DNA of 64,000 nt from Amorphus coralli DSM 19760 (GTDB lineage: Bacteria; Pseudomonadota; Alphaproteobacteria; Rhizobiales; Amorphaceae), in the NCBI RefSeq assembly GCF_000374525.1, contig NZ_KB894570.1:682001-746000 (forward strand), given 5' to 3'. The notes beneath the pieces were generated by a model. That model had not been told where the DNA came from. It saw only the letters and a program-made list of their open reading frames with translations, and ran no database searches. Below, in pieces: positions 17,764-30,395 of this stretch. How positions within the stretch are numbered: position 1 is the stretch's first letter; each line of letters begins with the position of its first letter. A program made the translations under genes and the position numbers.

Positions 17764-18552
17764 TCAATCGGGTCGCGCCGTGGCAGCAGCGCCAAAATGA
17801 ACCTCGCCGGCCGCAACCGCTTCACGCGAACCGTCGGCCATGCGCAGGACAAGGTATCCGTCCCAGTCGACGGTCTCGAAGACACCGGACAGCGTCCGCC
17901 CGCCGACCGTCACGGCGATGTCCGAGCCGACGCCCGCTGCCCGCGCCAGCCAGCGCTCACGCAACGCCTCGAACCCACCGCCGGCCTCCCAGGCAGCGAA
18001 GGTGGTCGCCCACGCATCCGACAGGGCGCAAAACAAATCCTCGGCGGTCACGTTCGGCGCCACCGAGCCAAGATGCGTTGCCGGATATGGCGTGTCCGCC
18101 GCTCCGGCGAGGACATTCACGCCCATCCCAGCAACGACCACGGTTTCGCCCGGCCGGGCCCGCGCCTCAAGGAGAATGCCGGCAAGTTTCGCCCCGTCGA
18201 GAAGGACGTCGTTCGGCCATTTGAGCGCCAGACCGGTCATGGCCCTCTCGCCCGCCACGGCATCGAGGGCGTCGGCCAGGGCCAGTCCGGCCACGAAGCC
18301 GATGGTCGCCGCCACTGCCGCCGGCGTCTCGACGGTCACCAGAATGGACGCGGCGAGATTGCCCGGCGTCCCCTGCCAGGGTCGCCCCCGCCTGCCCCGA
18401 CCGCCGGTCTGGTCGGCGCTCACGCACCACAGAGGCCCGGCAGCGCCCGCGTCGGCTTCCGCCAGAGCCGCGGCATTCGTCGAGCCGATCGTGTCGAAGT
18501 CCAGCAGGCGATGGCCCGCGGCGCTCGCCCGCGGACCGAGACGGAAGGCCAT
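17764..18552 (-). CDS. birA: Biotin-[acetyl-CoA-carboxylase] ligase, monofunctional
   Basis: A 262-residue group I biotin ligase that activates biotin to biotinyl-AMP and attaches it to carboxylase carrier protein. Marks: STNAAALAEADAG, the biotinyl-AMP loop GGRGRRGRPW near residues 50-59, LKWPNDVLLDGAKLAGIL with the catalytic Lys, and VVAGMGVNV. It lacks the N-terminal DNA-binding domain of the E. coli protein, so it cannot act as the biotin operon repressor. It begins 3 bases after the nuoN stop, so it is almost certainly co-transcribed with complex I genes, as in many Rhizobiales. Confidence 0.93.
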   Translation of the reverse strand: MAFRLGPRASAAGHRLLDFDTIGSTNAAALAEADAGAAGPLWCVSADQTGGRGRRGRPWQGTPGNLAASILVTVETPAAVAATIGFVAGLALADALDAVAGERAMTGLALKWPNDVLLDGAKLAGILLEARARPGETVVVAGMGVNVLAGAADTPYPATHLGSVAPNVTAEDLFCALSDAWATTFAAWEAGGGFEALRERWLARAAGVGSDIAVTVGGRTLSGVFETVDWDGYLVLRMADGSREAVAAGEVHFGAAATARPD

Positions 18553-18555
18553 GCG

Positions 18556-19986
18556 CTAGAAGAGGCTCTGCGCCGCCGCCGTCGCCGCGTGCTCCAGCGG
18601 AGCCGCGACAAACACGAAAAACAGCACGAAGACACCGCTGAGACCGAGCACCACGCGCAGTTCGCCGGGCATCGGCTCGAACTCCTCGGCCGGCTCGTCG
18701 AAATACATCAGCTTGATGATGCGCAGATAGTAGAAGGCACCGACCACCGACGCGAGCACGCCGATGATGGCCAGCCCGTAGAGACCGGCTTCGATGGCGG
18801 CGACGAAGACGTAGAACTTGCCGAAGAAGCCCGCGAGCGGCGGAATTCCGGCCAGCGAGAACATCAGCATCGCCAGGATGAAGGCCATCACCGGGCGCGA
18901 GCGCGCCAGCCCGGCCAGTTCGCCGATCTCGTAGACCATGCCGTCCTTGCGGCGCATCGTCAGGATGCAGGCAAACACGCCCAGCGTCATGGCCACGTAG
19001 ATGGTCATGTAGAGGATGACGCCCTGCACGCCCTGGGCGGTGCCGGGGGCGAGACCGACGAGCGCATAGCCCATGTGACCGATGGAGGAGTACGCCATCA
19101 GCCGCTTGATGTTGCGCTGGCCGATCGCGGCGAAGGAGCCGAGCACCATCGACAGGATGGAGATGAAGATGATGATTTGCTGCCACTCGAACAGCGCCGG
19201 ACCGAACGCCTCGATGACGACGCGGATCAGGAGCGCCATGGCGGCGACCTTGGGCGCGGCGGCGAAGAAGGCCGTGACCGGTGTCGGCGCGCCCTCGTAG
19301 ACGTCCGGCGTCCACATGTGGAACGGCACTGCGGAGATCTTGAAGGCCAGACCCGTCAGCACGAACACGATGCCGAAGATGGCGCCGAGCGAGGCACCGT
19401 CGGCGTTCATCACGCTGGCGATGGTGGCGAACTCGATCGAGCCCGTGAAGCCGTACAGCAGCGAGATGCCGTAGAGCATCATGCCGGACGATAGCGCACC
19501 AAGGACGAAATATTTGAGGCCCGCCTCGGTGGAGCGCACGGAATCGCGGTTGATCGAGGCGACCACGTAGAGCGCCAGCGACTGCAGCTCGAGGCCGAGA
19601 TAGAGCGACAGCATGCTGCCGGCCGAGATCATCACCATCATGCCGAGCGTCGCGAGCACCACCAGCACCGGGTACTCGAAGCGCTCGAACTTGGCGGCGC
19701 GCGCATAGGCCGTGGTCATGATGATGGCGAAGCCGGAGCCGATCAGCGCCAGGATCTTCAGGAACCGCGCGAACGGATCAAGCACGAAGGCCCCGTCGAA
19801 CCGCGTGCCGTAGTCCGGGGCGATCAGGAGCAATGCGGTGGCGATCACGATGAGGATGACCGCACCGGCGGTCACCGTGCCCACGGGCTCGTCGCCCGCG
19901 AACACGCCGATCATCAGGAGCACCATCGCCCCGATGGCCAGAACGAGCTCCGGAAGAAGGGGCATGATGTCGGGCACGGCGGTCAT
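18556..19986 (-). CDS. nuoN: NADH-quinone oxidoreductase subunit N
   Basis: A 476-residue antiporter-like membrane subunit with about 14 helices. Visible are the Mrp-type core around [17 protein letters not shown] (with the key Glu of the discontinuous helix region) and [20 protein letters not shown], where the Lys is part of the proton path, and ITKK-like [19 protein letters not shown]. It forms one of the three proton-pumping units of complex I in the inner membrane. It is the last nuo gene, 37 bases after nuoM, and is followed directly by birA. Confidence 0.97.
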   Translation of the reverse strand: MTAVPDIMPLLPELVLAIGAMVLLMIGVFAGDEPVGTVTAGAVILIVIATALLLIAPDYGTRFDGAFVLDPFARFLKILALIGSGFAIIMTTAYARAAKFERFEYPVLVVLATLGMMVMISAGSMLSLYLGLELQSLALYVVASINRDSVRSTEAGLKYFVLGALSSGMMLYGISLLYGFTGSIEFATIASVMNADGASLGAIFGIVFVLTGLAFKISAVPFHMWTPDVYEGAPTPVTAFFAAAPKVAAMALLIRVVIEAFGPALFEWQQIIIFISILSMVLGSFAAIGQRNIKRLMAYSSIGHMGYALVGLAPGTAQGVQGVILYMTIYVAMTLGVFACILTMRRKDGMVYEIGELAGLARSRPVMAFILAMLMFSLAGIPPLAGFFGKFYVFVAAIEAGLYGLAIIGVLASVVGAFYYLRIIKLMYFDEPAEEFEPMPGELRVVLGLSGVFVLFFVFVAAPLEHAATAAAQSLF

Positions 19987-20023
19987 CCCTTGAGCCTCAC
20001 GTAAAGAAGGGCTGCTGCGTCGG

Positions 20024-21535
20024 TCAATGGCTCACCTGCGCGGTCTGGCCAGCCACTTCCAGGGCGGCGTGGTAGTGCTGCAGCAGGTTGTCCACCGAGG
20101 CGGCGGTCATGTCGAGAACCGGGTTCGGCCACACGCCGAACAGGATCGTCAGCACCACCAGCGGCACCAGCACGAACTTCTCGCGCAGGTTCAGGTCCGG
20201 CAGTGCCTTGAGGCTCTCCTTCTCCAGCGGCCCGAAGGCGACCCGGCGGTAGAGCCAGAGCGCGTAGGCCGCCGACAGGATGATGCCGGTCGCCGCGAGG
20301 AAGGCAGTGAGCGTCGACACCTGGAAGGCGCCAACCATGGTCAGGAACTCGCCGACGAAGCCCGAGGTGCCCGGCAGCCCGACGTTGGCCATGGTGAACA
20401 CCATGAAGGCCATCGCGTACCAGGGCATCTGCTTGGCCAGGCCGCCATAGGCCGAAATCGCGCGGGTATGGGTGCGGTCGTAGACCACGCCCACGCAGAG
20501 GAAGAGCGCGGCGGAGACGATACCGTGCGAGAGCATCAGGAAGATCGCGCCCTGGATGCCCTGGGTGGTCGCCGTGAACATGCCCATCGTCACGAAACCC
20601 ATGTGGGCCACCGACGAATAGGCGATGAGCTTCTTCATGTCCTCCTGCATCAGGGCGACGAGGGAGGCGTAGATGATGGCGATCACCGACAGGCCGAAGA
20701 TGAAGGGCGCATAGAACTCCGCCGCCACCGGGAACATCGGCAGCGAGTAGCGCAGCACGCCGAAGCCGCCCATCTTCAGAAGCACGCCGGCCAGCACGCC
20801 GGAGGCCGCGGTCGGCGCCTCGACGTGGGCGTCGGGCAGCCAGGTGTGCACCGGCCACATGGGCATCTTCACCGCGAACGAGGCGAAGAAGCCGAGGAAC
20901 AGCCAGTACTCCATGTGGGTCGGGAAATCGTGCTGCAGGAGCTCCGGCACGCTGGTGGTGCCCGCCTCCCAGTACACCGCCATGATCGACAGCAGCATGA
21001 ACAGCGAGCCGAGCAGCGTGTAGAGGAAAAACTTGAACGTCGCGTAGACGCGCCGGTCGTGGCCCCAGATGCCGATGATCAGGAACATCGGGATCAGGCC
21101 GCCCTCGAAGAAGACGTAGAAGACCACGATGTCGAGCGCGGTGAACACGCCGATCATCAGGGTTTCCAGCACCAGGAAGGCGATCATGTACTCCTTCACC
21201 CGCCACTGGATCGCGTCCCAGCTGGCCAGGATGCAGAAGGGCATGAGGAGCGTGGTCAGAAGCACGAACAGGATGGAAATCCCGTCGATGCCGACATGGT
21301 AGGTGAACGGCCCGCCGATCCACTCGTAATGCTCGACGAGCTGGAAGCCGGGGTCGGAGGGATCGAACTGGACGATGATCAGCAGCGACACCAGGAAGGT
21401 GAACACCGTCGTGATCATCGAGACGCGGCGGATGTTCGTCAGCGCGACCTCGTCGTCTCCCCTCACCAGCAGGATGAAGAGGACGCCGACGAGCGGCAGG
21501 AACGTTACGATCGTAAGGAGCGGCCAATCACTCAT
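20024..21535 (-). CDS. nuoM: NADH-quinone oxidoreductase subunit M
   Basis: The 503-residue antiporter-like subunit has [20 protein letters not shown] with the conserved Glu of helix 5, [20 protein letters not shown] with the proton-path Lys, and [15 protein letters not shown]. It sits between NuoL and NuoN in the membrane arm. Its ATG overlaps the nuoL stop by one base (TGATG), so translation is probably coupled. Length and helix count are normal. Confidence 0.97.
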   Translation of the reverse strand: MSDWPLLTIVTFLPLVGVLFILLVRGDDEVALTNIRRVSMITTVFTFLVSLLIIVQFDPSDPGFQLVEHYEWIGGPFTYHVGIDGISILFVLLTTLLMPFCILASWDAIQWRVKEYMIAFLVLETLMIGVFTALDIVVFYVFFEGGLIPMFLIIGIWGHDRRVYATFKFFLYTLLGSLFMLLSIMAVYWEAGTTSVPELLQHDFPTHMEYWLFLGFFASFAVKMPMWPVHTWLPDAHVEAPTAASGVLAGVLLKMGGFGVLRYSLPMFPVAAEFYAPFIFGLSVIAIIYASLVALMQEDMKKLIAYSSVAHMGFVTMGMFTATTQGIQGAIFLMLSHGIVSAALFLCVGVVYDRTHTRAISAYGGLAKQMPWYAMAFMVFTMANVGLPGTSGFVGEFLTMVGAFQVSTLTAFLAATGIILSAAYALWLYRRVAFGPLEKESLKALPDLNLREKFVLVPLVVLTILFGVWPNPVLDMTAASVDNLLQHYHAALEVAGQTAQVSH

Positions 21536-23475
21536 CAGGGAGCTCCCACGCCCGTCATCATCGCCCAGGTCACCAGCGCGGCGACGCCGATCAGCATCGC
21601 GAACGCGTAGTGGTAGATGTATCCAGTCTGAAGCCGCACGACCCGCTGGGTCACGTCGAGCACTCTGTGTGACACCCCGTCCGGCCCGAACCCGTCAATG
21701 AGCCAGCCGTCACCCTTCTTCCAGAGGAAGTGGCCAATGCGCTTGGTGGGTCGCACGAAGAGGAAGTCGTAGAGCTCGTCGAAGTACCACTTGTTCAGCA
21801 GGAACTGGTACAGCGCCGGGTGCTCGCGGGCGACGGCCGCCGGGGTCTTCGGCGACAGCATGTACCACCAGTAAGCCCAGGCGACGCCGGTGATCATCAT
21901 CACCGTCGGGGCCAGCGGCACCCAGGCCGGCAGATGGTGCATGTCGTGCAGGATGTGGTTCTCCGCACCCAGATAGAGCGAGCCGCGCCAGAAGTGCTCG
22001 TACTCGTGGCCGATGAAGTAGCCGTGCAGGATGAAGCCGGCGAACAGCGCGCCACAGGACAGCACGGCCAGCGGGATCAGCATCACCGGCGGGCTCTCGT
22101 GAGCGTGCTTGAACACGTCGGCAGAGGCCCGCGTCTTGCCGTGGAAGGTCATGAAGATCAGGCGCCATGAATAGAAGGCGGTGAGCAGCGCGGCCAGCGT
22201 CGTCAGCCAGAAGGCATAGGCGGAGAACGGATTGTGGGCCGCGAAGGTCGCCTCGATGATGGCGTCCTTGGAGAAGTAGCCGGACGTGTACGGGAAGCCG
22301 GTGATGGCGAGCGTGCCGATCACCATGCCCGCGTAGGTGAGCGGGATCTTCTTCACCAGGCCGCCCATCTTCCGCATGTCCTGCTCGTCGTGCATCGCGT
22401 GGATGACGGAGCCGGCGCAGAGGAACAGGAGCGCCTTGAAGAAGCCGTGGGTCATCAGGTGGAAGATGCCGGCCGAGTAGGCCCCGACGCCGAGCGCGGC
22501 GAACATGTAGCCGAGCTGCGAGCAGGTCGAGTAGGCGATCACCCGCTTGATGTCGTTCTGGGTGCAGCCGATGGTCGCCGCGAAGAAGGCCGTGGTCGCG
22601 CCGATGAAGGTGACGAAGGTCAGCGCCGCCGGAGCGTACTCGAACAGCGGCGACATGCGCGCCACCATGAACACGCCTGCCGTCACCATGGTGGCGGCAT
22701 GAATCAGCGCGGAGACCGGGGTCGGGCCTTCCATGGCGTCCGGCAGCCAGGTGTGCAGACCCAGCTGAGCCGACTTGCCCATGGCGCCGATGAACAGCAG
22801 GAAGCAGATCGTCTCGACCGCGTTCACCTGGTAGCCGAGGAAGGAGAAGGTCGTGGTCGACAGCTCCTCGCCGTGGCCGAAGATCGTGTCGAGATCGACA
22901 GAGCCGACCAGCATGAACAGCGCGAAGATGCCGAGCATGAAACCGAAGTCGCCGACGCGGTTGACGACAAAGGCCTTGATGGAGGCGGCGACCGCGGACG
23001 GCCGCGTGTACCAGAAGCCGATCAGCAGGTAGGAGGCGAGACCGACGCCTTCCCAGCCGAAGAACATCTGCACCAGGTTGTCGGCGGTCACCAGCATCAG
23101 CATGGCGAAGGTGAACAGCGACAGATAGGCGAAGAAGCGCGGCCGGTCGGGATCGTGCGACATGTAGCCGATCGAGTAGAGATGCACGAGCGAGGAGACC
23201 GAGGTCACCACGATCAGCATCACCACGGTCAGCGTGTCGACGCGCAGGGACCAGTCGATCTCCAGCGCCCCGGACGTGATCCACGGCATCAGCGGAACCT
23301 TGATCGGCTCCACGTCGGAGAAGCCGACATGAATGAAGGCCACCCAGGACAGGATCGCAGAGACGAACAGGAGGCTCGTCGTCACGATCTCGCTGGCCCG
23401 GGCCCCGATCAGGCGGCCGAAGATGCCGGCAACCAGGAAGCCGATGAGCGGCAGGAAGACGATAGCGGCGTACAT
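21535..23475 (-). CDS. nuoL: NADH-quinone oxidoreductase subunit L
   Basis: A 646-residue distal membrane subunit. Typical elements are [56 protein letters not shown] and the long C-terminal lateral helix region with its final membrane helix, ending near [16 protein letters not shown]. It is the outermost proton-translocating unit. It begins 7 bases after nuoK. The histidine-rich [12 protein letters not shown] segment around residue 515 is in the loop before the lateral helix, as in other alphaproteobacterial NuoL. Confidence 0.97.
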   Translation of the reverse strand: MYAAIVFLPLIGFLVAGIFGRLIGARASEIVTTSLLFVSAILSWVAFIHVGFSDVEPIKVPLMPWITSGALEIDWSLRVDTLTVVMLIVVTSVSSLVHLYSIGYMSHDPDRPRFFAYLSLFTFAMLMLVTADNLVQMFFGWEGVGLASYLLIGFWYTRPSAVAASIKAFVVNRVGDFGFMLGIFALFMLVGSVDLDTIFGHGEELSTTTFSFLGYQVNAVETICFLLFIGAMGKSAQLGLHTWLPDAMEGPTPVSALIHAATMVTAGVFMVARMSPLFEYAPAALTFVTFIGATTAFFAATIGCTQNDIKRVIAYSTCSQLGYMFAALGVGAYSAGIFHLMTHGFFKALLFLCAGSVIHAMHDEQDMRKMGGLVKKIPLTYAGMVIGTLAITGFPYTSGYFSKDAIIEATFAAHNPFSAYAFWLTTLAALLTAFYSWRLIFMTFHGKTRASADVFKHAHESPPVMLIPLAVLSCGALFAGFILHGYFIGHEYEHFWRGSLYLGAENHILHDMHHLPAWVPLAPTVMMITGVAWAYWWYMLSPKTPAAVAREHPALYQFLLNKWYFDELYDFLFVRPTKRIGHFLWKKGDGWLIDGFGPDGVSHRVLDVTQRVVRLQTGYIYHYAFAMLIGVAALVTWAMMTGVGAP

Positions 23476-23482
23476 CAGCCCG

Positions 23483-23791
23483 TCAGCCCTTCATCGTGTT
23501 GATGTCTTGGACCGCGATCGAGCCGCGGTTGCGGAAGAAGACGACCAGGATGGCGAGGCCGATGGCCGCCTCCGCCGCGGCCACCGTCAGCACGAACAGC
23601 GCGAACACCTGGCCCACCAGGTCGCCCAGGAAGGCGGAGAACGCGATGAAGTTGAGGTTCACCGCGAGCAGGATCAGTTCGATCGCCATCAGGATGACGA
23701 TGACGTTTCTCCGGTTGAGGAAGATCCCGAAGACCCCGAGCGTGAACAGGATCGCCGCGACCGTGAGATAGTGCGCCAGACCGACCGCCAT
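23483..23791 (-). CDS. nuoK: NADH-quinone oxidoreductase subunit K
   Basis: A 102-residue three-helix membrane subunit with the conserved glutamates in helices 2 and 3: [20 protein letters not shown] and [20 protein letters not shown]. These form part of the central charged axis that carries the coupling signal. It lies between nuoJ (49 bases upstream) and nuoL on the same strand. Standard length and sequence. Confidence 0.97.
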   Translation of the reverse strand: MAVGLAHYLTVAAILFTLGVFGIFLNRRNVIVILMAIELILLAVNLNFIAFSAFLGDLVGQVFALFVLTVAAAEAAIGLAILVVFFRNRGSIAVQDINTMKG

Positions 23792-23840
23792 TTTCGGTGC
23801 TGTCCCTTCTGGAAGTGTCTCGTGCGAGCGACCGGGATCC

Positions 23841-24455
23841 TCAGATGCCCTTGCGGGAGGGCACCTTGCGGACCTCGATCGACTGTTCGGGTGTGCGTGC
23901 GACCTGCTGGCTGATGTCCTGCCGCTTCACGCCTTCCTTGTGGCGCAGCGTGAGCACGATGGCGCCAACCATCGCGACGAGAAGGACCATGCCCGCAGCC
24001 TGGAAGAAATAGACATAGCGCGTGTAGAGCAGTTGCCCGAGCGCCGCAACGTTCGACGTCTCGCCCATCGGGGGGATCGGCGCCGCCGGCGTGGCGCTCA
24101 CATCCGGCGCGATCACCCAGGCGCCCAGGACCATCACCAGCTCGATCAGCAGGATCAGTCCGATCAGGCCACCGATGGGCAGGTACTGAAGCGCGCCGTG
24201 GCGCAGCTCGGCGAAATCCACGTCCAGCATCATCACGACGAACAGGAACAGGACCGCGACCGCGCCCACGTAGACGACGACCAGGATCATCGCCAGGAAC
24301 TCAGCGCCGAGGAGCAGGAACAACCCGGCGGAGTTGAAGAAGGCGAGGATCAGGAACAGGACCGAGTGCACGGGATTTCGGGACGAAATCACCATGAAGG
24401 CCGAAGCGACGGTCACCGCGGCGAAAAGATAGAAGAAGAGTGTCTGCAGGATCAT
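23841..24455 (-). CDS. nuoJ: NADH-quinone oxidoreductase subunit J
   Basis: A 204-residue five-helix membrane subunit. The first helix [20 protein letters not shown], the [20 protein letters not shown] segment and the pi-bulge helix [20 protein letters not shown] are diagnostic. It packs with NuoA, NuoK and NuoH near the quinone site. The C-terminal 30 residues are basic and less conserved. It is separated from nuoI by about 80 bases. Confidence 0.96.
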   Translation of the reverse strand: MILQTLFFYLFAAVTVASAFMVISSRNPVHSVLFLILAFFNSAGLFLLLGAEFLAMILVVVYVGAVAVLFLFVVMMLDVDFAELRHGALQYLPIGGLIGLILLIELVMVLGAWVIAPDVSATPAAPIPPMGETSNVAALGQLLYTRYVYFFQAAGMVLLVAMVGAIVLTLRHKEGVKRQDISQQVARTPEQSIEVRKVPSRKGI

Positions 24456-24534
24456 TGCCTGGCCCGCCCCGCGTTCGGAGTGGTCGTCTGCCCGCGTCGT
24501 CTCATATCCGAGCCCTCATTGCGCGTCCACAGCG

Positions 24535-25026
24535 TCACCGGAACGGTGCGTCCTGGGCGATGTTGCGCGCGATGTCGCGTTCCCAGCGGTCGCCGTTCGC
24601 CAGCAGCCGCTCCTTGTCGTAGTAGAGTTCCTCGCGCGTTTCCGTCGCGAATTCGAAGTTCGGCCCCTCCACGATGGCGTCCACCGGGCACGCCTCCTGG
24701 CAAAAGCCGCAGTAGATGCACTTCACCATGTCGATGTCGTAGCGGGTCGTGCGCCGCGTGCCGTCGTTGCGACGCGGACCGGCCTCGATGGTGATGGCCT
24801 GGGCCGGGCAGATCGCCTCGCACAGCTTGCACGCGATGCACCGCTCCTGGCCGTTGGGATAACGGCGCAGTGCGTGCTCACCCCGGAAACGCGGCGAGAT
24901 CGGCCCCTTCTCGAAGGGGTAGTTCAGGGTCGACTTGGGCTTGAAGAAATATCGCATGCCCAGAAAGAAGGCCGATACGAATTCCGACAAGAGCAGCGAT
25001 TTGGCTGCGCGATCCAAGGCTGCCAT
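24535..25026 (-). CDS. nuoI: NADH-quinone oxidoreductase subunit I (2x 4Fe-4S)
   Basis: A 163-residue ferredoxin-type subunit carrying clusters N6a and N6b. Both motifs are present: [12 protein letters not shown] near residues 63-74 and [12 protein letters not shown] near 102-113, in the normal spacing, after the [17 protein letters not shown] lead-in. The N-terminal amphipathic region ([20 protein letters not shown]) lies on the membrane. In this genome it is parted from nuoH by a GFA-family gene. Confidence 0.97.
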   Translation of the reverse strand: MAALDRAAKSLLLSEFVSAFFLGMRYFFKPKSTLNYPFEKGPISPRFRGEHALRRYPNGQERCIACKLCEAICPAQAITIEAGPRRNDGTRRTTRYDIDMVKCIYCGFCQEACPVDAIVEGPNFEFATETREELYYDKERLLANGDRWERDIARNIAQDAPFR

Positions 25027-25148
25027 GACGCGTGTCCTCTAGGTCCACTCTACCGGGCAACCGCCGGATGGTTCTCCCGCAGCAGCCCGTGCGTTCCAGT
25101 CCGTTCCGCACCCGCCCGGCCCTGCCGGCGGCGCGTCTCTCAAGTCCC

Positions 25149-25592
25149 TCAGGCCCCTGCCCCGTCCACGCGCGCCCGGGAATACCGGTCGTGGCGCGGA
25201 AGATCGTCGGCGACCGCCACGTAGGGCAGCCGCGAAGCCCAGAATGCGTGCGCCATCGGCGCGACCCGCTCCGGCGCCTCGAAGGCCCCGATCGCGAGGT
25301 AGATCTCCTCGCCGGGGATCGTGGCGTCGGCATAGGCCAGCGGCGACCCACAGTCGCCGCACCATTGCCGGACGCATCCCGTCCCCGTCGCCCGCTCATC
25401 CGGCGTCCCCGTCCAGGAGACATCGACGGCGGGAAAGCCAACCCACAGCGTCATCGGCGCACCCGTTGCGCGGCGGCAGTCCGTGCAGTGGCAGTAGGCC
25501 GCCCAGACGGGCTCACCTTCCGCCGAAAACCGGACCGCGCCACAGGCGCAGCTCCCCGCGTGCGGGGCGCCTGATGGCGCATGCTCAGCCAT
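25149..25592 (-). CDS. GFA-family (glutathione-dependent formaldehyde-activating type) zinc protein, inside nuo
   Basis: A 147-residue protein with the GFA zinc-binding pattern: [13 protein letters not shown] near residues 14-26, [14 protein letters not shown] near 33-46 and [13 protein letters not shown] near 77-89. The founding member, Gfa of Paracoccus, was reported to speed the formation of S-hydroxymethylglutathione, but most family members are untested. Its ATG lies 8 bases inside the 3' end of nuoH, so it is translated as part of the nuo operon; 122 bases then separate it from nuoI. A second GFA gene of only modest similarity lies between nuoC and nuoD. Whether either serves complex I is unknown. 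Confidence 0.85.
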   Translation of the reverse strand: MAEHAPSGAPHAGSCACGAVRFSAEGEPVWAAYCHCTDCRRATGAPMTLWVGFPAVDVSWTGTPDERATGTGCVRQWCGDCGSPLAYADATIPGEEIYLAIGAFEAPERVAPMAHAFWASRLPYVAVADDLPRHDRYSRARVDGAGA

Positions 25593-26634
25593 GCCACCCC
25601 GTCAGCTTCAGAACGAGGGCGACCACCACCACCGCCACCAGCGAGATCGGCAGGAAGACCTTCCAGCCGAGCCGCATGAGCTGGTCGTAGCGGTAGCGAG
25701 GCACGATCGCCTTCACCATGGCGAACATGAAGAACACCAGCAGGCACTTCAGCGCGAACCAGATGACACCCGGCACCCAGGTGAACGGCGCCACGTCGAT
25801 CGGCGGCAGCCAGCCCCCCATGAACATGATCGTCATCAGCGCGCACATCAGCGCGATGGAGACATACTCGCCGAGCATGAACATCATGTACGGGACCGAG
25901 CCGTATTCGACCATGAAGCCCGCGACGAGCTCCGATTCCGCTTCCGGAAGGTCGAAGGGCGGCCGGTTCGTCTCCGCCAGCGCCGAGATGAAGAACACCA
26001 CGAACATCGGGAAGAGCGGCAGCCAGTACCAGTTCAGGATCGACAGCCACGGCACACCGAGCATGGTTGCAAGGCCGCTCTCCTGCGACGTCACAATCGC
26101 GGTGAGGTTCAGCGAACCCACGCACATCAGGACGGTGATGATGACGAAGCCGATGGAGACCTCGTAGGAAACCATCTGCGCGGCGGAGCGCAGCGCGCCG
26201 AGGAAGGGATATTTCGAGTTCGACGCCCAGCCGCCCATGATGACGCCGTACACGCCGAGCGACGAGATCGCGAAGATGTAGAGGATGCCGACATTGATAT
26301 CGGCGATCACCCAGCCATCGGCAACCGGAACGACCGCCCACGCCGCCATCGACAGGATCACGGTTACCAGCGGCGCCAGCAGAAAGACCGTCTTGTCGGC
26401 CCCAGCGGGGATCACGGGTTCCTTCAGCGCGAACTTGCCGAGGTCGGCGAAGGACTGCATCAGGCCGAAGGCGCCGACGACGTTCGGGCCGCGGCGCATC
26501 TGCACCGCCGCCCAGATCTTGCGGTCGGCCAGCAGGATGTAGGCGATGATGACCAGAAGCACCACGAGCAGCAGCAGGCTCTGCCCGAGCATGACCAGGA
26601 ACGGAAAGCCGTAGGTGGACCAGAAGTCGTTCAT
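25585..26634 (-). CDS. nuoH: NADH-quinone oxidoreductase subunit H
   Basis: A 349-residue, eight-helix membrane subunit that closes the quinone chamber. The family stretch [20 protein letters not shown] (residues 43-62), the acidic-loop segment [20 protein letters not shown] and a final [14 protein letters not shown] are all present. Length is usual for alphaproteobacteria. It is preceded by nuoG (32 bases) and its 3' end overlaps the first GFA gene. Confidence 0.97.
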   Translation of the reverse strand: MNDFWSTYGFPFLVMLGQSLLLLVVLLVIIAYILLADRKIWAAVQMRRGPNVVGAFGLMQSFADLGKFALKEPVIPAGADKTVFLLAPLVTVILSMAAWAVVPVADGWVIADINVGILYIFAISSLGVYGVIMGGWASNSKYPFLGALRSAAQMVSYEVSIGFVIITVLMCVGSLNLTAIVTSQESGLATMLGVPWLSILNWYWLPLFPMFVVFFISALAETNRPPFDLPEAESELVAGFMVEYGSVPYMMFMLGEYVSIALMCALMTIMFMGGWLPPIDVAPFTWVPGVIWFALKCLLVFFMFAMVKAIVPRYRYDQLMRLGWKVFLPISLVAVVVVALVLKLTGWHG

Positions 26635-26666
26635 GACTGGTGGAGACCCTCGTTGATCATGCCGCC

Positions 26667-28766
26667 TTACTCAGCCGCTTCCGCATCGATCCGCCCGCGG
26701 GCGAGCGCGGAGCACTCCGCCATCACCGCCGAAGCGCGCGCGATCGGGTTGGTCAGGTAGAAGTCACGCACCGGGGAGGCAAACGAAGCCGCCTCGACCG
26801 AACCGCCGAGATCGGCGAGCGCGGAGACATCCGCCGCGTCCGCGGGCGCGACCGTCTCGCCCATCGCCAGGTGCGGATGACGCTCGAACATGGCGCCGCG
26901 CAGTTCCGCCATGGAATCATAGCCGAGCTGGTGCCCGAGATGCGGCGACAGGGCGCGCAGGATGGCCCAGTCCTCGCGGGCGTCGCCCGGCGGGAAACCC
27001 GCGCGGTTGGCGCGCTGGACGCGGCCCTCGGTGTTGACCCAGGTCCCGGTCTTCTCCGGGTAGGCGGCGCCCGGCAGGATTACGTCGGCCCGGTGCGCGC
27101 CGACGTCGCCATGGGTGCCGACATAGACCACGAAGGCGTTGCCGAGCCGGCGGGTATCGATTTCGTCGGCACCGAGCAGGAAGACCACGTCCAGGCCGCC
27201 CCCTTCGGCAGCCGCCAGCATGCCTTCCACGTCGAGACCGCCCTCGCCCGGCACGCAGCCGACATCGAGACCGCCGACGCGTCCGGCCGCCGTGTGCAGC
27301 ACGGAGAAGCCGTTCCAGCCTTCCGCGACGGCGCCGACCGCAGTCGCGGCCTTCGCGGCAAGCGACAGAACCGCCTCGCCGTCCGCGCGCGAAATGGCGC
27401 CCTGGCCCACGATGATCAGCGGCCGCTCGGCCTCCGCCAGCACCTTCGCGAAGGAGTGGCTGCCGTCGACGATGCCTTGCAGCGTGTCGGTGCCCGCACC
27501 GAGATATTCGTAATCGTAGGTCAGGTCGACGCGTTCGCCGATGACACCCACCGGCAGCGGGCCCATGCGCCAGCGCTTGCGGATGCGGGCGTTCAGGACG
27601 GCGGCTTCCCAGCGCGGGTTGGTGCCGATCATCAGCACCGCGTCACAGTCCTCGATGCCCTCGATGGTGGCGTTGAACAGGTAGCTGGCGCGGCCGAACT
27701 TCGGATGCAGCTTGGTTCCGTCCTGGCGGCAGTCGACGTTGGCGACGCCGAGCTTGTCCATCAGGTCCTTGAAGGCGAACTGCTCTTCGGTGGAGGCCAG
27801 GTCGCCGGCGATGGCGCCAACGCGCTCCGGCGCCACGCCCTTGGCCTTCTCCGCGATGGTGGCGAACGCCTCCGGCCAGGTCGCCGGCGTCAGGCGGCCG
27901 TCCTTGCGGACATAGGGCCGGTCGAGTCGCTGGGTGCGCAGCCCGTCCCAGATGAAGCGCGACTTGTCGGAGATCCACTCCTCGTTCACCGCCTCGTTGA
28001 GGCGCGGCATGATGCGCATCACCTCGCGGCCGCGGCAGTCAACCCGGATGGCCGAGCCGAGCGCATCCATCACGTCGATCGATTCCGTCTTGGAGAGCTC
28101 CCACGGCCGCGCCTTGAAGGCGTAGGGGCGCGAGGTCAGCGCGCCCACCGGGCACAGGTCGATCACGTTGCCCTGCAGCTCGGACGCCATGGCGTGCTCG
28201 AGATAGGTGGTGATCTCCATGTCCTCGCCGCGCCCGATGGCGCCAAGGTCGGAGACGCCGGCCACCTCGGTGGTGAAGCGCACGCAGCGGGTGCAGTGGA
28301 TGCACCGGGTCATGATCGTCTTGACCAGCGGGCCGATATACTTGTCCTCGACGGCGCGCTTGTTCTCGTGGAACCGCGAACCGGAGACGCCGTAGGCCAT
28401 CGCCTGGTCCTGCAGATCGCACTCGCCGCCCTGGTCACAGATCGGGCAGTCCAGCGGGTGGTTGATCAGCAGGAATTCCATCACCCCTTCGCGCGCCTTC
28501 TTCACGAAGGGCGTGCGGGTGTTCACCTGGGGCGGCGAGCCGTCCTTGCCGGGACGCAGGTCGCGCACGCCCATGGCGCACGATGCGACCGGCTTCGGCG
28601 GGCCGCCGACGACCTCGACCAGGCACATGCGGCAGTTGCCGGCGATCGACAGCCGGTCATGGAAGCAGAAGCGCGGGATCTCCGCGCCGGCTTCCTCGCA
28701 GGCCTGCAGGATCGTGTAGTGATCCGGCACCTCGATTTCGGATCCGTCGACGATCAGCTTCGCCAT
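26667..28766 (-). CDS. nuoG: NADH-quinone oxidoreductase subunit G
   Basis: A 699-residue iron-sulfur subunit. The N-terminal 2Fe-2S ferredoxin domain has [15 protein letters not shown] with later Cys, followed by the His/Cys N5 motif in [18 protein letters not shown] and the 4Fe-4S N4 motif [10 protein letters not shown]. The remainder is a molybdopterin-oxidoreductase-like domain, without the extra N7 cluster cysteines seen in some bacteria. It passes electrons from NuoE/F to NuoI/B. The gene is 113 bases after the 67-residue coiled-coil gene. Confidence 0.97.
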   Translation of the reverse strand: MAKLIVDGSEIEVPDHYTILQACEEAGAEIPRFCFHDRLSIAGNCRMCLVEVVGGPPKPVASCAMGVRDLRPGKDGSPPQVNTRTPFVKKAREGVMEFLLINHPLDCPICDQGGECDLQDQAMAYGVSGSRFHENKRAVEDKYIGPLVKTIMTRCIHCTRCVRFTTEVAGVSDLGAIGRGEDMEITTYLEHAMASELQGNVIDLCPVGALTSRPYAFKARPWELSKTESIDVMDALGSAIRVDCRGREVMRIMPRLNEAVNEEWISDKSRFIWDGLRTQRLDRPYVRKDGRLTPATWPEAFATIAEKAKGVAPERVGAIAGDLASTEEQFAFKDLMDKLGVANVDCRQDGTKLHPKFGRASYLFNATIEGIEDCDAVLMIGTNPRWEAAVLNARIRKRWRMGPLPVGVIGERVDLTYDYEYLGAGTDTLQGIVDGSHSFAKVLAEAERPLIIVGQGAISRADGEAVLSLAAKAATAVGAVAEGWNGFSVLHTAAGRVGGLDVGCVPGEGGLDVEGMLAAAEGGGLDVVFLLGADEIDTRRLGNAFVVYVGTHGDVGAHRADVILPGAAYPEKTGTWVNTEGRVQRANRAGFPPGDAREDWAILRALSPHLGHQLGYDSMAELRGAMFERHPHLAMGETVAPADAADVSALADLGGSVEAASFASPVRDFYLTNPIARASAVMAECSALARGRIDAEAAE

Positions 28767-28879
28767 CGGTCAAAACCCCTCGTTCGTCGACACGGACCGT
28801 CGCAGTCGGTAGCCCGCGTCCCTGGCGGAAGTCGGCAAAGCCTGTCGCATTATGAGGCAGCTTCCCTTCGACATCCGTT

Positions 28880-29083
28880 TCAATGCTCAACCAGATCGAG
28901 TCGCCGCTCGATACGCTCTACACGGCCATCCAGTCGGTCCAGGCGACGGTGAATTCCCGCCACCGCTTCCTCGATCCCGGTCATGCGAATTTTCAGGTCG
29001 TGGACGTCGCCGCTAACGCGGTCGAGCTTGTCGTCCAGCCGACGCAGAAACTGCAGCACGAGATTGTCGGGACCGTCGGTCAT
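28880..29083 (-). CDS. Small coiled-coil protein encoded within nuo
   Basis: This 67-residue, charged protein is not a complex I core subunit. Nearly its whole length is predicted coiled coil with hydrophobic heptads (FLRRLDDKLDRVSGDVHDLK, then GIEEAVAGIHRRLDRLDGR and VERIERRLDLVEH). Relatives in Rhizobiales are annotated hypothetical. It lies 9 bases after the nuoF stop and before nuoG on the same strand, so it is co-transcribed with them. The ATG at 29083 has a G-rich, weak SD. It may be an accessory or assembly factor, but no function is known to me. Confidence 0.7.
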   Translation of the reverse strand: MTDGPDNLVLQFLRRLDDKLDRVSGDVHDLKIRMTGIEEAVAGIHRRLDRLDGRVERIERRLDLVEH

Positions 29084-29092
29084 CCGTGCCCC

Positions 29093-30394
<1,302 letters not shown>

Positions 30395-30395
30395 C

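Noticed and set aside
16443-18224. A 593-codon plus-strand open frame opposite rnj and birA
   Set aside because: An antisense frame of known genes; composition unlike a protein.
26640-28952. A 770-codon open frame on the plus strand opposite nuoG
   Set aside because: It mirrors the codon phase of nuoG in high-GC DNA, has His/Arg/Gly-heavy composition and no family motifs.
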